Positions 19,961 to 31,543 of a stretch of DNA of 64,000 bases are shown in pieces. The first letter of the stretch is position 1. Every line of letters begins with the position of its first letter. The translations under genes and the position numbers were made by a program. The stretch is from NCBI GenBank assembly GCA_022457065.1, contig JAJGBQ010000002.1, positions 2,170,001 through 2,234,000 of the forward strand. The letters run 5' to 3'. Source of the DNA: Curvularia sp. ZM96. Lineage: Eukaryota > Ascomycota > Dothideomycetes > Pleosporales > Pleosporaceae. Below the pieces are notes generated by a model. It saw only the letters and a program-made list of their open reading frames with translations, was not told the DNA's origin and did no database searches.

Positions 19961-22825
19961 GGTCGGAGTGTTTGCTAGGGAACCGTCAAAGTGGTTGGGG
20001 GTGGCCAGTACGGTGCCTCAGAAGGTAAATTGACAGAAGGGCGACTCCTCGGACAGGGCGCGGGAAAGGGAGATGGGAGGAGGATATAAAAGCTGGAACC
20101 GTGCCAGTAATATACGGATGCACCAGGGAGAAATCGGAAACCCTACTATAGATTACGATGGTTGCGCCGGGGCCTTTATGGATGAAGGCTGACTGTACTA
20201 CTCTTATCTATCCTGGTCCACGGACCAGGACTCGAGGCAAAATAGACGAGGGTACATCAACCCACAGCCGCGCGACCGCCGTGGGGTTCGCGCCAGATCC
20301 AGAGCTTGGTCGCTTTTTTTTTCGTGCCGGTTGCGTTGCTGCCAGCTGCGTCATGGCAGCCGGTTTGGCCTTATCTCGCCGCGAGCGGAGGCGTGACGGG
20401 GCGGTTTAGATAACGGGCCAGCGCCCACTCTGGCGGCCACACTGCGGGTGTCTGGCTGGCACGGCGCGTGCTCGTCGGCGAGTCGATGTGAATTGCCATA
20501 AAGCCACAGCAGGCATGGCCAGCATTGTCCGGGGCGGAAGCGCTTGGCAAGTGGGAGGCTCCTTGTTGTGTTGTGTCAATTGCATTGCAAGTCAGAGATA
20601 AGCATCCAACGGCGGCCAATCACCGGCCGGGTCGGAGTGATAGGCCGCTAGCCCGATCGGGCGCCGTCCTGAGCCCGGCCGTCCCTTGCGACGCACTCGC
20701 ATCGACGACACCCACTTGCTCGCCGCCACCCCGTCCCTGACTGCCCGAGACCAGTTATGCCTCTCTCCATCCAGGCGATAAGCCCGAGCATGCCTGTACA
20801 ATTCCAATGCCCTCTGTGGGTGTCGCTCAATTGATCCCATCAGACCACTCGCCCACGTCGCTGGCGCCCAACCAAAACCTCATGAAACCCAGGCTGTAAA
20901 TCCTCGCCATCGTCCTTGCGCTACGGCGTGCACGCACACACGCCCTGCAGCATGCCCGACATGTCAGCAAATCGCCCGTGGTCGAGCACAGAGACCGGCC
21001 GCTGTTGGTCCCAGACATGGGCGCGGCGCGGTCGTGTTACCGCACGGAGAGTTTTCCTTTCACGAGTGCTATAGTTTGCGCGGTCCCAACCATGAAGAGA
21101 CCATCAGCAGCCTTGAAAATCCCGCCATTTGCTCGTCGACTACAAGCTGTCGCCATCCTCGCTTCCAGTGAATTGGTTCTCTTGCCGTCCGGTCCAGAAA
21201 CCTTACTGCATGTCTTGGCTCCATCTGCCCAGGAACGCCTGTCAACTTTATTGCCCGGGAGCGGCGCGTCTTTGCACCAGCAATGATATTTGTCTCATCA
21301 TCTCCCTCGTATCAATCGCCAGTATGCAACCACGTCAGAATAATGGCATGAGCAGCTGAAGCTCTTCTATTCTTTTGCGCGCAACCCTCGCGTGGCGTAG
21401 TACGTAGCAGGGGTTCGGCCGCGATCCAGTCTTCCACTTCCCGTACCCGTCCGGCAGCCCTTGTCGGCAAACTGTCGCGAAAACATGTGAGAGTGTCTCC
21501 CCAGAAGCGAGGGTGTGGGGCTTTGGCGACCTCTCCACGACGCCTCAGCCCTCAACAGCGTGGGGAAGCTCGACTTGGGTACTTACGGTATCGCCGCCTC
21601 GCACGCAACTCTGTCCCCATTATCCCGCAAGCCCCCGAAGCAATAATTGTTTTTGCCGCATTGGCGTCATCAGCATGTGTGGGATGACGGTTATCTCGAC
21701 GTATCGTGCCTTGTGCAATTCCAGCACGTCTTCGAAAGATTCCAGAACCCGCGGGGCCAATAACTGCGCTTCCGGCTTCGGAGCCTCGACTCTTTGACCA
21801 CGCCTTTGGAGTAACCTTAGATCGGATCATTGGTGCACATCCAGCTGCCCTATCATTGCCCCCAACTATCCCTAGCTACCTTTGCTTGCCTCTGACCAAT
21901 GACATGTCTAACACAGATGCTTCGTGTCTGAGCTACTTTAGAACTACTACTTTTATCCTCTCGATGGCATGTGCGTCGCGATATTCTCCGCGAATTTAGT
22001 ACTCTTCATGTCCAATGTCGGTCCGTGGCCACGACGATGCTAGCAGACAATATCACTCTTCTCAAGGCACGGGGGTTTCATCAAGGAATCTCCCACATTC
22101 GCTGTAACGGGTCCCATGTATTACAACAACCTGTCATTCTTCGTCCCGCGTTACGATCTGCATCTCGTCAGCTTTTAGTACCGGCCCAAGTGTCTAAAGA
22201 TCTGACAGCAGCCAAAGTCTCAATGGTATTCAAAACAAAGCTTCGACGCTTTTGCGCTAGAATCAAGGCCGAGCATCCCATGTAACAAAGATACGATGTT
22301 GGCAGTGGCACAACAGTCCCACGCCCTCTTCCCCCACTTCACTCGGCATACATCACGCTTAATCCTGAACAAAAGAAAGATACGAGAAAAGCCGTGGATC
22401 TGGTCCAGACAACCCCATCGCCCACAGCCCATCTGGCATCGGAGATGGAGCCACAGCGATGTTTTGCTCATTATTCTCCAATCCAATCAGAGCACGAGCA
22501 CTCTCAGCCTCATAACTTGAAGCCCACGCTGTCAGCTCTTGGGCTGGCAATTATAGAATTCTAGGTCGCGTGCGATGTTCAGCCTCACAACAGGATTGCT
22601 TTTGAGAATTATCATTAGTGCATGTGACTAGACTAGTATATGTAAATGGCTAGCAGTCGCATGATGGTAACCCTTTCGCATCAAGGTTTTACCATGGGAC
22701 GTCCTAGTCTACAGGGAGGAAAAGAAGAAATAACCAGGTTTCATCATCAACTTTACTTTTCCCAAGCCCTCTACCGATTGATTGGGCCTCGCTCACTTTC
22801 ACGACTACCAGTCTTTCGCCAGAGC
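19961..22825. other. 2.9-kb intergenic region upstream of the ammonium transporter and downstream of the WW gene
   Basis: No gene is visible. The part next to the transporter has GATA motifs (separate entry) and a TATA-like TATAAA at 20085-20090. Bases 20220-20900 are GC-rich. The remaining ORFs are short and featureless. Confidence 0.5.
20204..20781. promoter_or_regulatory. cluster of GATA-factor motifs upstream of the ammonium transporter
   Basis: Five HGATAR matches are seen: 20204-20209 and 20371-20376 (as TTATCT), and 20408-20413, 20596-20601 and 20776-20781 (AGATAA, AGATAA, CGATAA). Nitrogen regulators of the AreA/Nit2 type bind this motif and control ammonium permeases in other fungi. 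Binding here is inference. Confidence 0.4.
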
Positions 22826-23689
22826 TTAGAACAATGCGCCACCCAGCAGAGCACCGCCAAGGAATCCAGCCGCAATAGGCAGTCCAGCACCGCCTCCGTA
22901 GCCATAGCCATATGGCCTACCGTACGGTGTAGCTGGGCGCATGTATCGCATATTAGGGTTGTAGAACTGACGCGGGCCATAAGGATTGTATCCGTATGCA
23001 CCGCTGGGCGCAAAGCCTCCATGAGGCGGTTCAATGTACACCTCCCTGCCCTGTCGGTCCTTGCCTATCAGCTGCGGCTCGCCTGTCTCCATGGCCCGTA
23101 TGATTGCTTGTCGTGTGCGCAAATGCTGAAGGTATGCTTGGCGTTCCTGCTCGGCACGACGCTGGCGAGCTTGTTCACGTTCTTCGTGCGTTTGACCAGT
23201 GATCTTGTCCTTCAACTTGCGTGAAAACTTGTGGATGCCTGTTGGTTCACCAGGCGCAGCAGCACCTTTGCCTTTGGACGACGGCCGTGGAGGAAGGTGG
23301 TCCTCGGCATCTGAGTCCTCTGCGGCAAGATCCTCCATCGTCATTGTCCTATGGATGCGCGTGTGCTTCTTGCGCTCTTCGGGGCTCAGTGTGCTGAGGT
23401 ATTCTTCATCATCGTACGGGTGCGTCCATATACTACGCGGAGGATTGGCTCGTGTATCGACAAAGAACTGGTGTTGAGTTTGGTCGTCGAATGAGCGGAT
23501 CCATCCAGGAGGAAGCTCGCGCATCAGATCCTCCATTGAGCGCCGTCGGTCTGGCGGAATACCATTGCGCTCGGTACGTGCTGCAGGTCCATCTGTAGAA
23601 ACGCGACGTATGCCAGGTGAAGGGTCTGCATCGAAGATGGCAGCTTCATAGCTGGGGGGAGGCTCGCTTGGATGCTGCGAGGTTGTCAT
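22826..23689 (-). CDS. WW-domain protein with PPxY motif and Gly/Tyr-rich tail
   Basis: This is a single exon of 287 residues from ATG 23689 to TAA 22826-22828. A PPSY motif lies at residues 11-14. The WW domain spans about 59-91: LPPGW (W63), then QHQFFVDTR, and the second Trp at 88 with the closing Pro at 91. Such domains bind PPxY or proline-rich ligands. A basic helix follows (HKFSRKLKDKITGQTHEERE, then a charged Gln/Arg/Glu coiled-coil-like stretch to about 195). The end is Gly/Tyr/Pro-rich (GRPYGYGYGGGAGLPIAAG) and finishes with a small hydrophobic glycine zipper-like segment. The layout matches uncharacterised fungal WW proteins. Its own PPSY could be an intramolecular or dimer ligand, which is a guess. 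Confidence 0.85.
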   Translation of the reverse strand: MTTSQHPSEPPPSYEAAIFDADPSPGIRRVSTDGPAARTERNGIPPDRRRSMEDLMRELPPGWIRSFDDQTQHQFFVDTRANPPRSIWTHPYDDEEYLSTLSPEERKKHTRIHRTMTMEDLAAEDSDAEDHLPPRPSSKGKGAAAPGEPTGIHKFSRKLKDKITGQTHEEREQARQRRAEQERQAYLQHLRTRQAIIRAMETGEPQLIGKDRQGREVYIEPPHGGFAPSGAYGYNPYGPRQFYNPNMRYMRPATPYGRPYGYGYGGGAGLPIAAGFLGGALLGGALF

Positions 23690-25484
23690 GATGATATCTG
23701 CGGATTGGTGTTGTTGTAGTTGTCGTCAGAGACTCAAGGTTGAGGTGTGTTTGTTGTAAAGATTTCAAGTATTAGTCAGTATGAACCTGAGCTTGGCCCT
23801 GAATGTAGGAGTAGTGCGTTTGTAGGAATATGTAATGGTGAACGCATCGTTTGTGCCACACAGGGACATGGCGAAAGCAAACAATGATGTCATCTGTAAT
23901 TGTGGCTGCAACTGTGGCGGTGCACCACTGGAGACGCGCCCAGCTCCGACTCCATCCTTCACGTGATCTGTACCATATTTGTGCGCCATGTGACCTTCCA
24001 GCGCACTGTCACCAGACATGACTCTTCTAGAAGGGTGATCCATGTGCCGAATGGCCACTCGTCCCTCTTAGAACTCCCACACCATGCATGAAGCCGACGA
24101 GAGAACGCCGGATCTTGGGCTCCAGGACTTCATCTTAGCACTGACTCTCCACCTCTCCGCCATGTGCGCTCGTCACACTTCAGTTTTCCCCACAGATTCT
24201 CCACCCTTAAAAAAGGTGTGTGTGTCGAGTCCATATCACGCGATCAAAAACGGCTACTCTAACGGCTGATTTGACGATCTAATATGGCGTCTCCAACGCT
24301 TCCCGCGGTCTAGTTTAAAGTGGCTGCACTACTAAGTTGTCATTTTGGACTTTGTCGTCAGGAAGAAATCATGGGGATCCGGTCGCCAAAGGCCGTCTCA
24401 GCCCTCCCTTGCTGTTAATTCTGCAGGCCCGCAGCTGAGTGTGATCTTGAACGATATCCCTTTCGGCTATGGCTATCCTCAAGAACAAAAGAGATGGAAT
24501 CATCGTTGACCTAAAGTCGCCACGGGAATAGATGTACATCATACCTCCAACGCCTAGATGCGTACTCTCGGCGTACCTTCACTAGACGATCATGAGGTGG
24601 GGAGTGCCATCCTACTCCACAACAGTCTAGCCAAAGGCGCCGGTCATGTGTTACATGCCGACGTCGTTCCCGTTAGAGCCCTGGAATCCGCTCTGCTTAG
24701 CGTAACTTCTGAACGTTGCGCCCGCCTCCAGTCATCCGAGTCGATTTTGCACACTAGTTGGGCGGCAAGAACGCCTTCTCATGTTCGCTACCATGGCGGT
24801 GAATCTGTCTCGCAGCATGTTGTGTGGTCATGCGAATCGTCCGCAGATCTGCAAGAGACTATGCCTGGCGCAAATCGCCTTTCCGCAACCAGGGGTCCTT
24901 CGAATTTGCTTACGGAAATCTGGATCATACGCAACGCTCAGCATCTTAAGCCATAACCAGTGACCAGAGTAGTCATGACCCCAAGATGGAGGCAGTACCT
25001 CGTCGTAACAAAGGATACAAAATATAATCGATGCAAGAACTCCATACGGGCTACTGTAACCTGCAAGCTTATGCAGTCAAAACTACTGCCCGGTAGAATA
25101 TTTGGTACGCTAAATTCTAGACGTCTCCATGTACGTGCTTGACGGCAGTCCAAAGGCACTCTTCGCCGGAATGTAAGCTCATCTACGGTGACTTAGGTAC
25201 TTCTTAGTCTACCATTCTTTTACATCTGCACTTCATGTCTTAGTTGCAAAGCCTGACCTTCCTGAAGTGGGAATTTCCATCCGAGAATGCGGAGGACATG
25301 TGGTTCCGTCAAGATGGCATTACCAGGTCACTGTTTACTATATAATGTCCATTTGATTGCAACATGACACCCATCAGTCAAAGCAAATCCTCAGTGGTTT
25401 ACAGGATCATTCATCCACGTTTGCTCCTTAAATCACTCCCATCTGGCCATTTTTCCGTCTTTCCACACGTTCCAATCGGCCATC
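23690..25484. other. divergent intergenic region between the WW gene and GH81
   Basis: This 1.8-kb region carries both promoters. A TATA box (TATATAA) lies at 25339-25345, 140 bp before the GH81 start codon. No supported gene was seen. Confidence 0.5.
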
Positions 25485-28097
25485 ATGGCGAGGCTGACTT
25501 CTTTCCTGTTGGCTTCTGCCTGCCTTCTATCTCCTGGTTACAGTGCTCCCATGGGAGGTGCGAAGAAGGCCAAATTTGACTTCGAAGCTCGTGACATCAA
25601 CCTCTCCGGTATTTCTGTGACTACAAGTTACAGCACACCCATCAAGACTGTACAATCGCCTACTGCTACAGTCGAGCCAACCGCTTCTCCAGTATGTCAC
25701 TGAATATGATTTACTCTAGCACTACGTGTCAAAGGTGGCCGCTAATACACCACAGAGCTTTTTGACAGGACTTCCTCCAGGTGGCTTTACGCGAGACCCA
25801 ATCCATGGTCCAGGTGCCACAACCACCACCAAATCGTTGGCTCCGAATACAACACCACTCGATCCCGGCCCAACAGGAAACGTGAAAGTTTCTTCAGGGA
25901 ATATCTTCCAGGCAATTGGAAATGGAGCGCCTCCATCAAACATACCTTCTCGCAACGACCATCCCGTCAAGAAACAAAACATTGCCAACGGTGATGTGCC
26001 AACTCAAACCAACAAGTTCTACGCAAACTTCTTCCTCGGTACTCAAACATTCCCGGTCTGGACACACCCTTACTCTTTGTCCTGGGCCAAAGGTTATGGC
26101 GGCTCTTACGGTATGTGACACTCAAAATATATCATTGAAATAATCCTAATTTCTGTTCTTGCCTCTTCATAGGAATTGCCGTTACTCATACAACAAGGGA
26201 CCAATTTGCGTTTGGACCTTCCGTGGAAAACCCACGATACTTTATATCACCACTTGGTATCAACCATATTGTTCTTTCTGCCAACGAGCTTGGATCAAGT
26301 ACAACCCTCACGGTTGATAAGCTGACCGGTTTCTCTGCGAATGCCAATCTGCGGGCAAATAGCGGAGGATCCATTGTGATGACCGTACCAGTGGTTCAGG
26401 GTATGGGTATGGCTACCGCCATCTACGCCAATGCGAAGCCGGTGCTCACCTCCACCGTCTTCTTCAGTTCCCTGACCAGTGCGGGAACAATAAACGGTGG
26501 TACCAGCAAGTACAGGGTCAAGCTCAACGATGGCACCCAGTGGCTGCTCTATGCTACATCGGCCAGTGCCAGTGGCACTGTTCCGTTCACACTGGACAGC
26601 AATGCCAAGATCAGTGGCCCTGCAAACTTCGCAGGTACAATCCAGGTCACCAAAAACCCGTCAGGGCAAGATATGGAAGCCGTCTTTGACAAGAGCGCCG
26701 GTGTATATGCTACTGGCACGACTATTTCAGGATCAGTCAATGAGGGATCTGGAAGCTACACCATGAGCTGGACCAAAGCTGGTGCGACTAGCCAGACTTT
26801 GCTTATGTACGCACTACCGCATCATGTGGAATCGTTTGATGCTTCGACTGCAGCGGCCTGCAAAAACATTACCCTGGTCACCACAACAAAGGGCTTTGCA
26901 CAGGCCATTGTCGCCGACAAGATGACCATGGTTGAAGGTGATCTCCCCAACACGATTGGATTTGCTCCTTGGGCAAAGAACTCCAACGGCGTTGGAGGCA
27001 CCGAGAAGAGCAAACTCAGCTCAGCAGCAACTACACTCATCAACCAAGTAGGTGTGTCTGAACTCAGCCAAGACATGATTGCCCAGACTTCACTCAACAG
27101 CATGTATTACTCGGGCAAAGGTTTGGCTAAGTTCGCTACGATTATTTGGACATTGAACTCTATGACTGGTAACAGCCAATATGCCGCGGCCGGACTGGTC
27201 AAGCTCAAGGATGCCTTCAATGTCTTTGTCAAGAACACGCAGCCTGAGCCGCTAGTATACGACAGTGTATGGAAAGGTGTCGTCTCAGGAGCCAGCTACA
27301 AGCCTCCTTATGACACCGGTCTTGACTTTGGTAACACTCTCTACAACGACCACCACTTCCACTACGGATACTTTGTCTACACTGCCGCCGTCATTGGCCA
27401 TCTCGACCCATCCTGGCTCGACCAAGGCACAAACAAAGCTTGGGTCAACGCGCTTCTACGCGACTTCGCCAACCCTGTTGACGACGACTACTACCCCATG
27501 TACCGCTCCTTTGATTGGTTCCACGGCCACTCATGGGCCAAAGGTCTCTTCGAGTCCGGTGACGGCAAAGATCAAGAATCCACCTCCGAAGACACCTTTT
27601 CCACCTTCGCAACCAAGATGTGGGGCAAGACCATCGGCGACGCAAACATGGAGGCGCGCGCCAACCTGCAGCTCGCGATCCAAGCCCGCAGTCTAAGCAA
27701 CTACTTCCTCATGGAGAGCACAAACAAAAACCAGCCACCGACCTTTGTCAAGAACAAGGTCACTGGCATCCTGTTTGAGAACAAGATCGATCATACTACG
27801 TACTTTGGTGCCAACACCGAGTACATTGAGGGTATCCACATGATGCCGCTCAACCCATCGACGGCATACACACGCCGCCGTCAGTTTGTCCAGGAGGAGT
27901 GGGACACTTACTTTAGCAATGGCCGCGCAGAGCAGGTCACTGGCGGCTGGAAGAGTATCCTCATGTCTAACCAGGCGCTGATTAATGCTCAAGCTGCATA
28001 CTCGTTCTTCTCTAACCCGTCGTTTGCCGAGACGCTGGATGGTGGCGCAAGTCGCACCTGGTATCTGGCTTACTCGGCTGCCATGTCGGGTGCGTAG
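25485..28097 (+). CDS. secreted endo-1,3-beta-glucanase, GH81
   Basis: The enzyme hydrolyses beta-1,3-glucan with inversion. Exons are 25485-25691, 25756-26110 and 26173-28097, giving 828 residues; introns are 64 and 62 bp. Residues 1-21 form a signal peptide (hydrophobic SFLLASACLLSPG, then Ala). A Ser/Thr/Pro-rich linker follows to about residue 70. The GH81 N-terminal beta-sandwich starts at FLTGLPPGGF and includes TNKFYANFFLGTQ and VWTHPYSLSWAKGYGGSYG. The catalytic part has YNDHHFHYGYF (Asp near 580, the proposed general acid) and the WAKGLFESGDGKDQESTSED block (Glu near 656). Family enzymes act in cell separation or on external glucan. No carbohydrate-binding module is appended. It ends directly after the catalytic domain. 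Confidence 0.95.
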
Positions 28098-28696
28098 AGA
28101 ACTAACAATGTTGGTGATAGAACAGTGTATAGAAAGAACATGGCTTGCTGAAGACGGAATTGCCAATGCTATTTGGCGTCGGACATGGTTCGACATGAAC
28201 AACGAGGTTATGAATTATGAATACTGAAGGGTTGATATATGCAGGGAAGTTGGATATGGTGCTGTTGTATATAGGTCTGGGCGTTCCCGTCTCCCGCTCG
28301 TTTCGATAGTGTATATATTTGCGAGCAATCAATGTTCATATGTCTAAGCAATTCGTGTGTTGAACTTATGAAGTTTTGATTGACCACCCTCTAGAATGCT
28401 TCAAGAGGTACGAGGCATCGGATCTCATGATAGTGTTTATTTTCTAGTACTTTGCCGTGTGCATACTGATCCAACACAGATCATCTATTTGTCATGACCC
28501 TAATAACTATGAACCCCAGTCTCTAAACGCCATAGCAATGCGAAGAATTTCGTAGCCGTGCCGAAAGCGAAAACTTGCACACAAGTTTATGCAGTCACTC
28601 GGCCAAGTAACGTGCAGCCTTTCAACGCGACCAATCGCTGCCACATCTCCGTACTCACCACTCCATGCTGAATTTCTCGAATCAACAAGCAGGCAT
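28098..28696. other. convergent 3' flank region
   Basis: This 600-bp gap lies between the ends of two convergent glucanase genes. No ORF of interest, repeat or RNA gene was seen. Confidence 0.5.
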
Positions 28697-29712
28697 CTAG
28701 AACCAGACCACACACGTGGCCACAGCAACAACCAAAGCATACACTTGGGCAGGACCCGAGAGTGGCGCCGACGCAGCAGACTTCTTGGGGACGTTGTTCG
28801 TCGCGGGCCCGCCCATGTACCAAGAGCCAATATCAGTCAACTTGCCGTCCTGGGTCAGCATGGCAGCATTGGGGCCGACATTTGATACATCTGAGCGGAA
28901 AGCGCCAAAGTAAGAGTAGTGCGTGACATTTCTGTATCAAGTTCCATATTAGCTGCGTACCCTTTCCTTTGCGGTTTCGAAAACAAAGTAAAAGTGAGAA
29001 CTTACGGCCAAGAATCAAAGCTGTTCGCACTCATATTGTAAAACTCCTGCGTCGTCTTGAGGTTCTGGTTCGGATACCCATACTCGGTGATCCAAACCGT
29101 CAAGTTGGGCCATTTACTCGTCACTTGTCCAACGTGGCTCATCATGCCCTCAAAGTTGCCGTACCAGTGCACGGGAATAAAGTCTGGATTGCATCCTCCA
29201 GCGCACTCGTTGAAAAAGTTTTCGAGCCACTGCCATCCGGATTCTGCGCCTGTGACGGCCGGTGCTCCTAGCTTGACGCCGAGTTCCTTCAGCGGCTCGA
29301 TTTCTGCTTTCCAGCGGGCGGCGGCCAGGCCGGCGGCGAGATTCGAACCGCCAGTATCGAAGCCGCCGTCTGGCTCGTTGAAGCCGAGTACGTAGGTGAT
29401 GTTTGCGCCGGAGTCGATTTGCTTCTTGACCGAGTCGAGGAACGGGGTGCCTTTGTCGTCTACGCTGGCGCCCCAGAGCATAGGCACGAATTGCATGGCG
29501 GTATCTTTGACGTATTCTGCCGTGGGCTCAGGTTTATAGTTGTAGTACCATGTTGGAGGTGAAGGACCATTTTGCCAGATTTTGTCGTCTTCAGGGTGCT
29601 TGTTGGAGGGAACGTGGCAGAGGCCGCGTTTGGAAGATGTCGAGGCTGTGGATTGCGCTGCGGTGCTGGTGAGCAGCGCCGTTGTGGCGGAGAGGAGAGC
29701 GGTGCGTCGCAT
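28697..29712 (-). CDS. GH128 beta-1,3-glucanase-like protein, probably GPI-anchored
   Basis: Exons are 29712-29006 and 28931-28697 with a 74-bp intron, giving 313 residues. The fold family (glycosyl hydrolase catalytic core, GH128) includes the fission-yeast Asl1 cell-wall protein. Residues 1-19 are a signal peptide. The catalytic glutamates are clear: GFNEPD (E113, acid/base) and WITEYGYP (E210, nucleophile). WYYNYKPEP and PVHWYGNFEGM line the usual groove. The C terminus has small residues (SAASAPLSG) followed by a hydrophobic tail with VYALVVAVATCVVWF, the layout of a GPI-attachment signal. The start is ATG 29712, directly before the signal peptide; the open frame upstream lacks such features. 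It converges on the GH81 gene. Confidence 0.92.
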
Positions 29713-31405
29713 GGCTGTTGGAGAAAATCTGTAGTTTTCTAGAATATTTTCTTCTTCGACGATCTTTTTGTACTGGCGATGATCCGGGGCCTGTGTAGTC
29801 GGGAACGTGGTCGTACCACTGGAGGTAGCGATTCCTCGAATCAATGGACGTGATTTTGTAACGAAAGAGGTCCGATGCGATAGGCAGGATCAAAAGTGAC
29901 GCGAATAACAGACCACTCAGTAGCGAACGACGAAAGGTGAAGAATGTCCTCTGTTCTCTCAAGCAGCAGCAGCAGCGTACAAAACCAACTCTTTTTCCCG
30001 GGAAATGTCCCTTCAATCAACAACAAAAAAGCCACAAACCACAGCGGCCACAAAAACAGCCCACACCAGGATTAATAAAAGGAGAGAGAGAGACAGAATA
30101 GATCTGATACGTACGACGCAAGCCACCAAGAGCACACCCGCCGCGCTTGGCAACTTGTCAATACCCAAAACAGCGGGTACTTTGCTCAACCAAAAAGGGA
30201 CCAGACCGTCCCAAAAAAGGACAGGTGGGGAAAACTCCCTCGATACTATGTCCTATCCTTATCGCAGATCGTAGCCGAAACGCATCCAATACGCATCTTC
30301 AAAGATCCAGAACAACGCATTCGACATGGTGGGGATACGGACATGGGCGAAAGCGCGACCGAAGACAGAGATTCCCAAAACTCTATCTAAAATGGGGAGG
30401 GGACAGCGACAAAGAAGGCTAGACAAGAGACTAACATAGCCTGGCATCCGTCAGACTAGGCGCTACGCACACGCAGCCCAGCCCCAAGCCCCCCTTCCAG
30501 CTATCGAAAACCGAGACTCATTCCGCGTGGAACGGTCGCGTATATCCGAGTTGTCAGTATTCTGGATTTTCCGCAAAGGAAAAAAAAAGCCTAAACGCTG
30601 CTTCACAGCTAGAAGCATCTGTAAAGGGAAAGAATGGGGGATGCACAATAGCCCATAAAGCGCCTCTCCACTTAAAACCCTCGCAACAATAGATAGAGAG
30701 GGAGTCCACATAATCCCGTCCATGACGCAGGTACACACAACTAACTACCTAGCTAACCAGCTCAATCAGCCACGCCACTCCCCCCAAGCCGTCGCCGCCG
30801 CCGTCGCCGCCGCCTCCGTGGTCCGCCCAGCCTAGCCCCCCAGCCCCAGCCAGCACTTTTTCTCAGCCGCAGACAAAAGTCCGCGGCGGCGCGTGGGAGG
30901 ACAAAAAAGCGTCATAGTGTTCTTCGCTTCTTCATGTACATTTTTATAGCCATACGCAGGGTGAGAGTGAAAAAAACAGGAGGACATGGTAGAAGGGACG
31001 GGCGTGGGCGGGCCGACCGGGCGGGAGATCGGCATTTCCTCTCTTCTCTTATCTTTCTGTCTGGTCTGGTCTCGTCTGGCTGCGGAACAGTAAAAAGCAA
31101 TTGAATGATGCATGTATATTTTTATTTTTATCTTTTGCTTTCCAGTCGCATAGGGCAGAAGAAACAAAGAAATCGTCGGGAAGAGTTTCCTTGGAATCGG
31201 AGGATTTGTTCAAGTCAGGGTACTTTCTTAGTGGTTTTTCTTTCAACGTGATGTAGACATGCAGAATGTTAATCACACACGCAAAACGTCCAGAAGTGAA
31301 ACATAGTCTTGAAGATATTTGGTATTTCAGTATATATGGTATTTGACATCCACGGTTCCACACTCCCCCTCTCTTTTCACAGCTAGTCCTTCTATTTTCC
31401 TTCTA
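29713..31405. other. intergenic upstream of GH128
   Basis: This 1.7-kb region contains a GCC-repeat-like patch near 30788-30815 and pyrimidine- or purine-biased stretches. I see no gene. Confidence 0.45.
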
Positions 31406-31433
31406 CAGTACTAAGCCAAAAGTTTCGCAAAGC
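31406..31433. repeat. left terminal inverted repeat of the transposon
   Basis: It begins CAGTACTAAGCC at the TA site and contains CAAAAGTTTCGCAA at 31417-31430, matching the right end in reverse complement. Confidence 0.8.
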
Positions 31434-31543
31434 ACTCTGAAACCCCGCCCCCACCAAAACTTACTCACCGTGACTCTACCACCAATATCTCCACCAAAAC
31501 TGCATATTTTCCAAAGTGGATAAATAGATATATTTCCTATATA

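Noticed and set aside
24558..24956. 132-codon plus-strand ORF upstream of GH81
   Set aside because: It has mixed, low-conservation composition without domain, signal peptide or introns. It is probably chance.
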